Assembly (NCBI GenBank): GCA_045654245.1
Contig: JAZOMX010000011.1
Span: 61,313-125,312, forward strand
From: UBA10677 sp045654245
Lineage (GTDB): Bacteria; Bacillota; Clostridia; Christensenellales; Pumilibacteraceae
DNA: 64,000 nucleotides
Reading direction: 5' to 3'
The notes under the pieces are model-generated. The model had not been told where the DNA came from. It did not search any database and saw nothing but the letters and a program-made list of their open reading frames with translations. Below, piece after piece: positions 40,888 through 48,914 of the stretch (its first letter is position 1; every line of letters starts with the position of its first letter). The position numbers and the translations under genes were made by a program.

Positions 40888-40916
40888 TTGACAAAGGCAC
40901 ATTGTGCCACTATAAT
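40888..40916 (+). promoter_or_regulatory. Promoter with operator copy 2 in its spacer
   Basis: Perfect TTGACA (40888-40893) and TATAAT (40911-40916) with a 17-base spacer. The spacer contains GGCACATTGTGCC (40896-40908), the second operator. A repressor bound there would block RNA polymerase. It drives the zinc-ribbon genes. Confidence 0.85.
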
Positions 40917-40947
40917 AAAATTATTATTTCCCAAAGGAAGGAATGAT

Positions 40948-41292
40948 ATGTTTTGTCAATACTGTGGAAAAGAACTACGAGATGAGGCAATAATGTGTCC
41001 TGGTTGTGGTTGCCTGGTAAAGGAGAATATAATTCAAAAACATAATACTGCGGTAAAAGTTCTTATGATTTTAAGTTGTGTTTCTGCTTCGTTAGGGGCG
41101 TTACTATTCATTTTTTTGGGATTATGGTGGGGTGTTGCTATTTATGGTTTTATTGCGATTGTTGACTTCATAATGCTTTTTCTTTTTTTAGATGCCGTGA
41201 AAGAAAAGAAGATAGTTGGTTTGGCGTTTAAAATAATAACTTTATTGTTTGTTAATGCGATAGCAGGAACACTATTACTTTGCGAAAATTAG
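40948..41292 (+). CDS. Zinc-ribbon membrane protein 1
   Basis: This 114-residue protein begins with a zinc ribbon, MFCQYCGKELRDEAIMCPGCG (CxxC...CxxC), then a linker and about three membrane helices (VLMILSCVSASLGALLFIFL, GVAIYGFIAIVDFIMLFLFL and the C-terminal one). The ATG at 40948 follows AAAGGAAGG. Codons such as TTT, TGT and GTT are much more common than in nearby genes. It is 10 bases ahead of a second protein of the same plan. No function is known for this type; the zinc ribbon suggests an assembly or sensing role, which is a guess. Confidence 0.82.
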   Translation: MFCQYCGKELRDEAIMCPGCGCLVKENIIQKHNTAVKVLMILSCVSASLGALLFIFLGLWWGVAIYGFIAIVDFIMLFLFLDAVKEKKIVGLAFKIITLLFVNAIAGTLLLCEN

Positions 41293-41302
41293 GAGGTTTA
41301 AA

Positions 41303-41737
41303 ATGTTTTGCAAATATTGTGGAAATCAAATAAATGAAAATGCGGTTGTTTGCCCACAGTGTGGATGTGCGGTGGTAGAGGAGAAGAAAAAACGTACATA
41401 CACTTCTAGTGAGAAGAAAAAAATTACTTTTAACGTTATGAATTACGCAACAGTTTTCTTTTTTTCTTTGGCACTTACCTTTGTATTGCTAGCGATTGTT
41501 AATTATAATGCGATATATTATTCTGGGACGTACTTATCTTCATCATACTTTTATTTTTTCTATGATGAAGAATTTTTTGCGGTGGGGCTTGTTTTCTCGC
41601 TTTTGTCAGTTTGTTCTGCGATTACGGGTTTTATTTTTGGTTTGTTCAAGGAAAATCGTGAAAAAAGATTTATAAGTGACGTATTGTTGTTTATTTCGTT
41701 GTGTATATTAGTGATTACAATTGTTGCGCTTGAATAA
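41303..41737 (+). CDS. Zinc-ribbon membrane protein 2
   Basis: The 144-residue protein starts MFCKYCGNQINENAVVCPQCG, nearly the same zinc ribbon as its upstream neighbour, followed by a basic linker (KKKRTYTSSEKKK) and three membrane helices. It has a strong AGGAGG ribosome site. The two proteins are probably paralogues and may interact. Like its neighbour it is AT-rich. Its stop is followed within a few bases by the duplicated transporter 3' end. Confidence 0.82.
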   Translation: MFCKYCGNQINENAVVCPQCGCAVVEEKKKRTYTSSEKKKITFNVMNYATVFFFSLALTFVLLAIVNYNAIYYSGTYLSSSYFYFFYDEEFFAVGLVFSLLSVCSAITGFIFGLFKENREKRFISDVLLFISLCILVITIVALE

Positions 41738-41742
41738 TAGTA

Positions 41743-41793
41743 TGGATTGCGCTTGCGATAATGCTATCGGGAACTATTATGTTCGTATTCTAA
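41743..41793 (+). pseudogene. Second copy of the last 17 codons of the DMT transporter
   Basis: In frame this reads WIALAIMLSGTIMFVF and stop, the same 16 residues that end the transporter at 40516-40566. The two DNA copies match at 45 of 51 bases and all six differences are third-position synonymous. The similarity begins sharply at the TGG codon, with stop codons just upstream. It is a fragment, not a gene. Confidence 0.9.
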
Positions 41794-41804
41794 CTTAACT
41801 ATAT

Positions 41805-41838
41805 AAAAAGAGACTTTCACTCGAAAGCCTCTTTTTTT
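41805..41838. terminator. Bidirectional terminator between the islet and araC-like gene
   Basis: AGAGACTTTC pairs with GAAAGCCTCT (one A-C mismatch, a wobble on the minus strand) around ACTC, with A-runs before and T8 after. It suits both the + strand side and the convergent regulator gene. Confidence 0.82.
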
Positions 41839-41861
41839 TGTAATATTAGTGGTGATTTTCG

Positions 41862-42746
41862 CTATTTTTCTTTACGGTATGAAAGTGGCGAAGTGCCGAA
41901 AAACGACTTAAAGGTGCGGTTAAACCCAGAAACTTCACTATATCCGCAATAGAGCGAAACGTCCAAGACGGAAAGTGAGGACTCCCTCAGTAAATATTCG
42001 GCGTACGCCATACGAGAACGAACTATAAAAACTTTGGGCGAATATCCCGTATGCAGAGAAAAAAGTCGACGAAGTGTGGGGACGGAAACACCGCATTTTT
42101 TTGCAAGGTTTTCCTCTTTAAGAGCGTCGCTATCGTCGAGGTTTGCGCCGATAAAATCAATGGCGGGCGCAATCTTATGGAACTGCCTTGAAGAACTCTT
42201 GTTTTTGTGTGGCGTATCGTGAGAGTGGGTTTTCTTAATTCTCGACGAAACGATTAAAAAGCGAGCGATTGCAAGCGTAACGGAGAGAAAATAAAATTCG
42301 TCCTCCGTTTTGCTTGACGCTATTATATCGAGAATGCTTTTCGTCAATTCCGGGTATTCGTTTTCGCTAAAAACTCCCGTTAAGAAATTATCCTCGACTG
42401 CGAGTGATAACGCGCCGTCGGGCGAGGTTAATCCGGCGTTTTTAAGTAAAGAAACGGGGTCGAAAGTAATCCAAATCCAAGTACTTTTTTCGCCTTCGTT
42501 TGAGGTTGAAAGATGAGGAACTAGAGGGGGCAAAACTTGGATATCGCCCGTCTTGAAATTATAAATTTTATTACCTATATAAGTAATCCCTTTCCCCGAT
42601 AAGCAAATTCCTAATTCCGCCGTTTTGTGGTAGTGCAAAGCGGTAATTTTATTACTATTTAAAGCGTACGGCTTGCCCACGACGGAAACGCCTTTCGTTT
42701 CAAAGTAAAGCACGGGAAGGGCGGTGGTAGAAAGCGTATATTCCAT
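41862..42746 (-). CDS. AraC-family transcriptional regulator
   Basis: The 294-residue protein has an N-terminal cupin sensor domain (HYHKTAELGICLSGKGITYI, then FKTGDIQVLPPLVPH) and a C-terminal AraC double helix-turn-helix: NLAKKCGVSVPTLRRLFSLH and SLSVLDVSLYCGYSEVSGFN with the closing RTFKSFFGTSPLSYR. This is the layout of sugar-responsive activators. The ATG at 42746 is preceded by GGAGG at good distance, so it is preferred over an upstream start. It is divergent from the ADP-ribosylglycohydrolase gene, and the region between has phased repeats likely to be its binding sites. Confidence 0.92.
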   Translation of the reverse strand: MEYTLSTTALPVLYFETKGVSVVGKPYALNSNKITALHYHKTAELGICLSGKGITYIGNKIYNFKTGDIQVLPPLVPHLSTSNEGEKSTWIWITFDPVSLLKNAGLTSPDGALSLAVEDNFLTGVFSENEYPELTKSILDIIASSKTEDEFYFLSVTLAIARFLIVSSRIKKTHSHDTPHKNKSSSRQFHKIAPAIDFIGANLDDSDALKEENLAKKCGVSVPTLRRLFSLHTGYSPKVFIVRSRMAYAEYLLRESSLSVLDVSLYCGYSEVSGFNRTFKSFFGTSPLSYRKEK

Positions 42747-42800
42747 AAAACCTCCGTTTTTCTTTATGCCTAGATTATATCGTAACAAAAATTAAAAATC

Positions 42801-42858
42801 AAGCGAAAATGAGCGATAAATCCAAGTTTTGAGCGAAAAATAGTAGAACGCTAGCGTT
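42801..42858. promoter_or_regulatory. Probable AraC-type operator region
   Basis: AAGCGAAAAT (42801), GAGCGATAAA (42811) and GAGCGAAAAA (42831) are direct repeats in phase at 10 and 20 bases, and a perfect 12-bp palindrome AACGCTAGCGTT lies at 42847-42858. They sit between the divergent regulator and ADP-ribosylglycohydrolase genes. Direct repeats on one helix face are typical AraC-family sites. Confidence 0.55.
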
Positions 42859-42897
42859 GGTGGTGTTAAAATTAAAGCACACAGGAGGTAAATAATT

Positions 42898-44367
42898 ATG
42901 ATATTGGATATGCAGTATGTAAAATACAACAAAGAGCGCTTGCGCGACAAGATTTACGCGTGTTGGATTGGAAAAAACATAGGCGGAACGATAGGCACTC
43001 CGTTCGAGGGAACGAAAGATTTTCTGGACGTTAAAGGCTTTAACTCTAAACCCGGTGAACCACTTCCTAACGACGACCTTGATTTGCAACTAGTTTGGCT
43101 CGTTGCTATGGAGCAAGAAGGACCTTGGTACTTAAACTCGAGAACTCTTGGCGAATACTGGCTTAAGTACGTTGCGCCGTATTGGAACGAATACGGTGTA
43201 GGCAAATCGAATTTGCTTGACGGTGTACCCGCACCCCTTTCAGGCGAACTCTACAACGATAAGTGGCGTAACAGTAACGGCGCTTGGATTCGTAGTGAAA
43301 TTTGGGCTACTTTAACCCCCGGTTTCCCTATGTACGCAAGAGAATACGCATTCGCAGATGCTACCGTTGACCACGGTATGGGCGAGGGAACTTATGCGGA
43401 AATTTTTACTGCGTCGCTCGAGTCCAAAGCGTTCTTTATGGATGATATGATGGAAATCGTACTTGAGGGATTAAAGTCAATTCCTGAAACTTGTAGAGTT
43501 TATAAAGCGGTAAAACTAGTCGTTGACGAATACAATAAGGGTACGCCTTACCGTGAAGTTAGGGAAATGCTCGTTAAACAAAGCGAAGATATCGGTTGGT
43601 TCCAAGCCCCCGCTAACCTTGGCTACGTAACTATCGGCTTGCTTTACGGCGAGGGCGACTTTAAAAAGTCGGTTATCTATGCGGTAAATTGTGGAGACGA
43701 TACGGACTGCACGGGCGCAACGGTTGGCTCGATTATGGGTATCGTGTACGGAACGCAAGGTATTCCTAAAGATTGGGCGGAATATATCGGCGACGATATT
43801 AACCAAATTTGTGTAAACGCCACGATTAGAAATAAAGTTCCTTCTACTTGCACCGAACTTACCGATAGAGTAATGACGCTTATTCCTATGGTTTTATATG
43901 CTCACCGAGTTCAGATTGAATGGACTGACGGCGACGACGTTGTACCCGAAGGAAAACGCGGTTTCAATATGAAAGATATCGCCGAACGCGGTAGGTATTG
44001 TTTTGAAATTCCGCACACTATTGACCTTTATGGTTTTGCAGAATACGATAGAGAACCGATTGTTAAAAACGGCGAACAAATTACTCTTCGCTTAAACTTA
44101 AACGCAGGAACGGGCGGTAGGGCTTATTTGGGCTCGGGCAACTGGAGTTCTACTAATTACGCCGTTAAAGTTATTACTCCCGACGGTTGGAGCGCCGATT
44201 ACTCTAAAGCGTTTGGTATTCATTACAGTTTATTTGATAACTCGATTATTTGGGAGGCTGTAATTACCGTTGGCGAAAAGGTTGACGCTACTAACCACGT
44301 TTACGTTGTGGTTGAAGGCAATAACAATAACAACGCGTTAATCATAGATTACGTACTCAAGGCGTAA
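42898..44367 (+). CDS. ADP-ribosylglycohydrolase-family protein with C-terminal beta domain
   Basis: The N-terminal ~345 residues match the ADP-ribosylglycohydrolase family: KIYACWIGKNIGGTIGTPFE, the metal motif LPNDDLDLQLVWL, and the second metal motif CGDDTDCTGATVGSIMG. These hydrolases remove ADP-ribose or act on related N-glycosides. The C-terminal ~140 residues (from about NMKDIAERGRYCFEIP) look like a beta-sandwich, with AYLGSGNWSSTNYAVKV, and are not part of the minimal enzyme. There is no signal peptide. Location next to an AraC regulator with a cupin sensor suggests catabolism of a sugar-like compound rather than protein de-ADP-ribosylation; that is inference. A strong AGGAGG site precedes the ATG. 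Confidence 0.85.
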   Translation: MILDMQYVKYNKERLRDKIYACWIGKNIGGTIGTPFEGTKDFLDVKGFNSKPGEPLPNDDLDLQLVWLVAMEQEGPWYLNSRTLGEYWLKYVAPYWNEYGVGKSNLLDGVPAPLSGELYNDKWRNSNGAWIRSEIWATLTPGFPMYAREYAFADATVDHGMGEGTYAEIFTASLESKAFFMDDMMEIVLEGLKSIPETCRVYKAVKLVVDEYNKGTPYREVREMLVKQSEDIGWFQAPANLGYVTIGLLYGEGDFKKSVIYAVNCGDDTDCTGATVGSIMGIVYGTQGIPKDWAEYIGDDINQICVNATIRNKVPSTCTELTDRVMTLIPMVLYAHRVQIEWTDGDDVVPEGKRGFNMKDIAERGRYCFEIPHTIDLYGFAEYDREPIVKNGEQITLRLNLNAGTGGRAYLGSGNWSSTNYAVKVITPDGWSADYSKAFGIHYSLFDNSIIWEAVITVGEKVDATNHVYVVVEGNNNNNALIIDYVLKA

Positions 44368-44386
44368 TACGCACATATAAATAAAG

Positions 44387-44433
44387 AAAAAGAGCGTTAT
44401 TTTCAAAAAAACGAAAAATAACGCTCTTTTTTT
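44387..44433 (+). terminator. Terminator after the ADP-ribosylglycohydrolase gene
   Basis: AGAGCGTTATTTTC pairs perfectly with GAAAAATAACGCTCT (one base bulged), then a T7 run. Confidence 0.92.
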
Positions 44434-44444
44434 ACGCTCCGATA

Positions 44445-44473
44445 TTGACGAAAAGCAATAATTATGTTATAAT
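44445..44473 (+). promoter_or_regulatory. Promoter of the histidine phosphatase gene
   Basis: TTGACG (44445-44450) and TATAAT (44468-44473) with a 17-base spacer, 18 bases before the start codon. Confidence 0.8.
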
Positions 44474-44491
44474 ACGGGGCGGAGAAACAAT

Positions 44492-45118
44492 ATGCTAATT
44501 TATCTTATTCGACACGGACAAAGCGCAGGCAATATGGGCGACGCGTTTACGGGGATAACGGACGTACCGCTTACTGAAAAAGGCGTTCGCCAAGCGGAAA
44601 AAACCGCTATTCACCTAAAAAGCGTGCCATTTACGGCGGTGTATTCAAGCGACCTCATAAGAGCGTACGATACCGCTTTTCCGCACGCAAAAATGCGCGG
44701 ACTAGAAGTAATTACCGACGAGGCTTTTCGTGAAATTGACGGCGGAGAGTGGGAAAACAAAAACTACTATTCGCTAGCGGACTTATATCCGTCCGAGTTT
44801 AAGGTTTGGGAACAAACGCCCGCACTCGCTCGCCCGGTTGGCGGAGAGAGTATGCAAGAGGTCGTAACCCGTATGTACGAGGGAATAATGAAACTTTCCC
44901 GTCGCCACGAGGGAGAAACGATTTTGCTCGCAACTCATTCTGTGGCTCTTCGCGCACTAATGGTAAAAATTAAGAAAATCGAGCCCGATACTTTTGAAAA
45001 CTACGGACTGTTCGCAAACGCCTCGATTACCGTTCTATCGATAGTGGACGGTCAAATCGAAGTCGTAAGAGAAGGTGACGACGCTCATTTGGGTGAAGAT
45101 AGAACGGCTTTTGTATAA
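44492..45118 (+). CDS. Histidine phosphatase family protein (phosphoglycerate mutase-like)
   Basis: This 208-residue enzyme has the RHG catalytic motif IRHGQSAGNMGD with the phospho-acceptor histidine, GITDVPLTEKGVRQAEKTA, YSSDLIRAYDTA, and the second histidine in LLATHSVALRAL. The family includes cofactor-dependent phosphoglycerate mutases, cobalamin-pathway phosphatases and small-molecule phosphatases. The length is closer to the broad-specificity phosphatases than to the ~250-residue mutases. It is a single-gene unit with its own promoter. The substrate is unknown. Confidence 0.88.
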   Translation: MLIYLIRHGQSAGNMGDAFTGITDVPLTEKGVRQAEKTAIHLKSVPFTAVYSSDLIRAYDTAFPHAKMRGLEVITDEAFREIDGGEWENKNYYSLADLYPSEFKVWEQTPALARPVGGESMQEVVTRMYEGIMKLSRRHEGETILLATHSVALRALMVKIKKIEPDTFENYGLFANASITVLSIVDGQIEVVREGDDAHLGEDRTAFV

Positions 45119-45182
45119 ATATGCAATTATGCACAATTTTATGCATAAAAACAAAATTTTATTCAAAAATATTTATAAAAAA

Positions 45183-45197
45183 TGAATAAATATACAT
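45183..45197. promoter_or_regulatory. Possible ARG box (ArgR/AhrC site)
   Basis: TGAATAAATATACAT resembles the ARG-box core TGAAT-w4-ATTCA with 9 of 10 half-site positions matching. The 45119-45205 stretch also has several ATGCAT/ATTCA fragments. It lies just upstream of the argG promoter, where an arginine repressor would act. Confidence 0.45.
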
Positions 45198-45205
45198 AAA
45201 AACAG

Positions 45206-45234
45206 TTGACAGTATCGCCTTACGCGACTATAAT
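45206..45234 (+). promoter_or_regulatory. Promoter of the arg operon
   Basis: Perfect TTGACA (45206-45211) and TATAAT (45229-45234) with a 17-base spacer, 40 bases before argG. Confidence 0.9.
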
Positions 45235-45274
45235 ATAGGAGTAAATCAAATTTAACCTTACAGGAGAGATGACT

Positions 45275-46513
45275 ATGAAAAATCAAGACAAGAAAATTAA
45301 GAAGATAGTACTAGCATATTCGGGTGGACTTGACACCTCGATTATTATTCCTTGGCTAAAGGAAAACTACGACGACCCCGAAATTATTGCGGTATCCGGC
45401 GACGTAGGACAGGGAACTGAACTTGACGGACTAGAAGAAAAAGCAATCAAGACGGGCGCAAGCAAACTTTACGTAATGGACCTTAAAGAAGAGTTTATAC
45501 AAGACTACGTTTACGAGACGCTAAAAGCAGGCGCAAAGTACGAGGGAGATTACCTACTAGGTACGGCGTTTGCTCGTCCGATTATTGCTAAAGGACTTAC
45601 CGAGATTGCTCTTAAAGAGGGCGCTGACGCAATCTGCCACGGTTGTACTGGAAAGGGTAACGACCAAGTTCGTTTTGAACTCGCAATCAAGGCTTTCGCT
45701 CCCGATATGAAGATTATCGCTCCTTGGCGTGTATGGGATATTAAGTCCCGTGACGAGGAAATTGATTACGCAGAGGCGCACAACGTTCCTTTGAAAATCA
45801 ATCGTGAGACTAATTACTCTAAGGATAAGAACTTGTGGCACCTTTCGCACGAAGGTCTTGACCTAGAAGACCCGGCTAACGAACCGCAATACGACAAGCC
45901 CGGATTTTTGGAGATGGGCGTTTCGCCTTTCACCGCACCCGATAAACCCACCTATGTCACGATAGGGTTTGAAAAGGGTAAACCCGTAACGCTTGACGGC
46001 AAGAAACTTAACGGCGTTGAAATGGTAACCGCGCTTAACAAAATCGGTGGTGAGAACGGAATCGGACTATCGGATATCGTAGAGAACCGTCTCGTAGGTA
46101 TGAAATCGCGTGGTGTTTACGAAACTCCTGGTGGAACTATTCTTTACCGCGCTCACGAAGTTTTGGAAACGCTATGCCTTGACCGTGACACTCAACACTA
46201 TAAACAACTAGTAGCAAATCAGTTTGCTGAACTAGTTTACTTTGGAAAGTGGTACACTCCGCTACGCGAGGCGCTCTCGGCGTTCGTAGATAAAACGCAA
46301 GAGACGGTAACGGGTGAAGTAAAACTAAAACTTTACAAAGGAAATATCATTAACGCAGGCGTAACTTCTCCGTATTCGCTATACGACGAAGAGATAGCAA
46401 CCTTCGACGAGGACGAGGTTTACGACCAAAACGATAGCGCAGGATTTATCAACCTCTTCGGCTTGCCCTTAAAGGTGCGCGCTATGATGGAGAAGAAGAA
46501 CAAGAAAAACTAG
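45275..46513 (+). CDS. argG: Argininosuccinate synthase
   Basis: The 412-residue enzyme has the PP-loop ATP site VLAYSGGLDTSIIIPWL, followed by HGCTGKGNDQVRFE and RETNYSKDKNLWHLSHEG, all typical of ArgG. It joins citrulline and aspartate using ATP. The start is ATG at 45275, eight bases after AGGAG; an ATG six bases earlier is too close to the ribosome site. It is the first gene of argGHCJBDF. A large hairpin lies between it and argH. Confidence 0.97.
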   Translation: MKNQDKKIKKIVLAYSGGLDTSIIIPWLKENYDDPEIIAVSGDVGQGTELDGLEEKAIKTGASKLYVMDLKEEFIQDYVYETLKAGAKYEGDYLLGTAFARPIIAKGLTEIALKEGADAICHGCTGKGNDQVRFELAIKAFAPDMKIIAPWRVWDIKSRDEEIDYAEAHNVPLKINRETNYSKDKNLWHLSHEGLDLEDPANEPQYDKPGFLEMGVSPFTAPDKPTYVTIGFEKGKPVTLDGKKLNGVEMVTALNKIGGENGIGLSDIVENRLVGMKSRGVYETPGGTILYRAHEVLETLCLDRDTQHYKQLVANQFAELVYFGKWYTPLREALSAFVDKTQETVTGEVKLKLYKGNIINAGVTSPYSLYDEEIATFDEDEVYDQNDSAGFINLFGLPLKVRAMMEKKNKKN

Positions 46514-46523
46514 TTTGGGGAAA

Positions 46524-46557
46524 GAAAGCACTCTTGCATAAAAGCAGGAGCGCTTTC
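46524..46557 (+). other. Intercistronic hairpin between argG and argH
   Basis: GAAAGCACTCTTGC pairs with GCAGGAGCGCTTTC over 14 positions (one A-C mismatch, one G-U) around an ATAAAA loop. No T-run follows, so it is more likely an mRNA-processing or stability element than a full terminator. Confidence 0.6.
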
Positions 46558-46581
46558 GGCGTTTATAAATTGGAGAAAATT

Positions 46582-47958
46582 ATGCAAAAAATGTGGGCAG
46601 GTCGCGCGCAAAAGCCGACTGCGGAAGAAACGGATAAGTTCAATTCGTCCATTTCCGTAGATAAAAAAATGTATAAAGCGGATATCAAGGGTAGTTTAGC
46701 GCACGCAAGTATGCTATGCGCCCAAGCGATAATTACGCCCGAAGACTACGAGGCAATACAAAACGGCTTAACGGCGATTTTGGCGGATATCGAAAGTGGA
46801 AAACTCGTAATATCGGATAATGCTGAAGATATTCATATGTTTATCGAGGGCGAACTTACGGCAAGAATAGGCGACGCGGGAAAAAGATTGCACACGGCGA
46901 GAAGTAGAAACGACCAAGTTGCGACGGATACTAGAATTTACCTAGCCGAGCAAAGCGACGAAACGGTAGGACTTCTTAAAAACCTTGCCTTTACACTAAT
47001 TGACATAGCGGAAAAGAACTACGAGACCGTAATGCCTGGATACACTCACCTTCAGCGTGCCCAACCCGTAACGTTAGCGCATCATCTTTTAGCGTATGCG
47101 TCAATGATTGTTCGTGATATCGAGAGGATAGAGGACGCAAAGAAAAGAACGCTCGTCCTGCCTCTTGGCTCGTGCGCTTTGGCTGGAACTACTTATCCGA
47201 TTGACCGCCAAATGACTTGCCAAAAACTCGGTTTTTATTCGCCTAGCATAAACTCTATGGACGGCGTTTCGGATAGGGATTTCGTAATCGAACTTTGCTC
47301 TAGTCTAGCAATCGTAATGACGCATTTGTCCCGTCTTGCCGAAGAGGTAATAATGTGGTCGAGTTGGGAATTTAAGTTCGTCGAACTTGACGACGGATAC
47401 ACTACCGGCTCGTCGATTATGCCCCAAAAGAAAAACCCCGACGTAGCCGAACTCGTTCGTGGAAAAACGGGTAGAGTTTACGGCAATCTTATGAGCATAC
47501 TAACCGTTATGAAAGGATTACCCCTTGCGTACAACAAGGATATGCAAGAGGACAAAGAGGGCGTGTTCGACAGTTTTGACACCGTTAAAACTTGTCTTAA
47601 AATATTTGCCGATATGTTACAAACGGCGGTATGGTTGCCCGAGAATATGCTATCGGCTTGCAAAAAAGGATTTATTAACGCTACGGACTGCGCCGATTAC
47701 CTTACGAAAAAGGGAACGCCGTTTAGAAGTGCGTATAAAATTACGGGCGAACTCGTAGCGAAATGTATTGCTCTCGGTCAAACGCTCGACACTTTGCCTT
47801 TATCTGAATACAAAAAGGCAAGCGAGTTATTCGAGGACGATATCTACGCCGAGGTAGAGATTAAAAACTGTGCGTTCAAGCGTATTAGCGAGGGCGGACC
47901 TGCGCCCGAGAGCGTAAAAGCGCAAGTGGAAAAACTAAAAGCAATCTTGGAGAAATAA
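46582..47958 (+). CDS. argH: Argininosuccinate lyase
   Basis: The 458-residue enzyme starts MQKMWAGRAQKPTAEETDKF, the usual ArgH opening, with TGGAG 6 bases upstream; an earlier ATG would add 16 unrelated residues from the hairpin region. The fumarase-superfamily signature SSIMPQKKNPD is intact, as are TARSRNDQVATDTR and GYTHLQRAQPV. It splits argininosuccinate into arginine and fumarate. It is followed by argC after one base. Confidence 0.97.
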   Translation: MQKMWAGRAQKPTAEETDKFNSSISVDKKMYKADIKGSLAHASMLCAQAIITPEDYEAIQNGLTAILADIESGKLVISDNAEDIHMFIEGELTARIGDAGKRLHTARSRNDQVATDTRIYLAEQSDETVGLLKNLAFTLIDIAEKNYETVMPGYTHLQRAQPVTLAHHLLAYASMIVRDIERIEDAKKRTLVLPLGSCALAGTTYPIDRQMTCQKLGFYSPSINSMDGVSDRDFVIELCSSLAIVMTHLSRLAEEVIMWSSWEFKFVELDDGYTTGSSIMPQKKNPDVAELVRGKTGRVYGNLMSILTVMKGLPLAYNKDMQEDKEGVFDSFDTVKTCLKIFADMLQTAVWLPENMLSACKKGFINATDCADYLTKKGTPFRSAYKITGELVAKCIALGQTLDTLPLSEYKKASELFEDDIYAEVEIKNCAFKRISEGGPAPESVKAQVEKLKAILEK

Positions 47959-47959
47959 A

Positions 47960-48904
47960 ATGGCTAAAATTTTTATAGACGGTAGCGAAGGCACTACGGG
48001 ACTTCGAATTGCCGATAGACTATCTACAAGAGAGGATATCGAAATAATAAAAATCGCCGAGGAAAAGCGTAAAGACCCCCTCGAGCGAGCAAAGTGCATA
48101 AACGCTAGTGATATTACCTTTCTATGCTTGCCCGACTCCGCCGCAATCGAGGCGGTTTCGCTGGTTGAAAACGATAGCGTAAGAATAATAGATGCGTCCA
48201 CCGCGCATAGAACGAAGGACGGTTGGGATTACGGTTTGCCTGAACTTACCCCTAATCACTACGAAAACATCAAAAAGAGTAAAAGAACGGCAGTCCCGGG
48301 TTGTCACGCAGGTGGATTCGTAACGCTAGTTTATCCGCTAGTAAAAGAGGGCGTAATTAAAAAAGACGAGAATATTTCGTGTTTTTCGCTAACGGGATAT
48401 AGCGGAGGCGGAAAGAAAATGATAGCCGAGTACGAGGCGGAAGAAAGAAGTGAGTATCTATCTTCGCCCCGTCAATACGGACTAACGCAATCGCACAAGC
48501 ACTTAAAGGAAATGCAAGCGATATGTTCGCTAGAAAATGCGCCCGTGTTTGCGCCTATCGTATGCGATTTTTACAGCGGTATGGAAGTATCCGTTCCGCT
48601 AACGAGAGAGCAAACGGGTATGACGGCTCGTATGCTTCGTGACTTTTATGCAGAGTACTATAAGGACAAGAAACTAATTAAAGTATTGCCTTTCGAGGCA
48701 GAACAAATCGGTTCGTTTATTCCGGCTAATATGCTTTCGGGCAGGGACGACTTATATATCTATATCGCTGGTAACGACGATAGAGCGGTAGCAGTAGCGT
48801 TATTCGACAACCTAGGTAAAGGCGCGTCGGGAAGCGCAATAGAGATAATGAATATAATGTTAGGGCTTGACGAAACGACAGGACTTAATTATAATATAGA
48901 CTAG
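47960..48904 (+). CDS. argC: N-acetyl-gamma-glutamyl-phosphate reductase
   Basis: This 314-residue enzyme is of the shorter type of AGPR. It has the Rossmann start KIFIDGSEGTTGLRIADRL, the catalytic cysteine in AVPGCHAGGFVTLVYPLV and FSLTGYSGGGKKMIAEY. It reduces N-acetylglutamyl phosphate with NADPH. The classical ~340-residue type has a different opening. Its place between argH and argJ is normal. Confidence 0.93.
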   Translation: MAKIFIDGSEGTTGLRIADRLSTREDIEIIKIAEEKRKDPLERAKCINASDITFLCLPDSAAIEAVSLVENDSVRIIDASTAHRTKDGWDYGLPELTPNHYENIKKSKRTAVPGCHAGGFVTLVYPLVKEGVIKKDENISCFSLTGYSGGGKKMIAEYEAEERSEYLSSPRQYGLTQSHKHLKEMQAICSLENAPVFAPIVCDFYSGMEVSVPLTREQTGMTARMLRDFYAEYYKDKKLIKVLPFEAEQIGSFIPANMLSGRDDLYIYIAGNDDRAVAVALFDNLGKGASGSAIEIMNIMLGLDETTGLNYNID

Positions 48905-48914
48905 AGGTAAACTT

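Noticed and set aside
40756..40947. Upstream extension of zinc-ribbon protein 1 by 64 codons
   Set aside because: It runs through the promoter and operator region and antisense to the XRE gene. The ATG at 40948 has a good ribosome site and starts right at the zinc ribbon.
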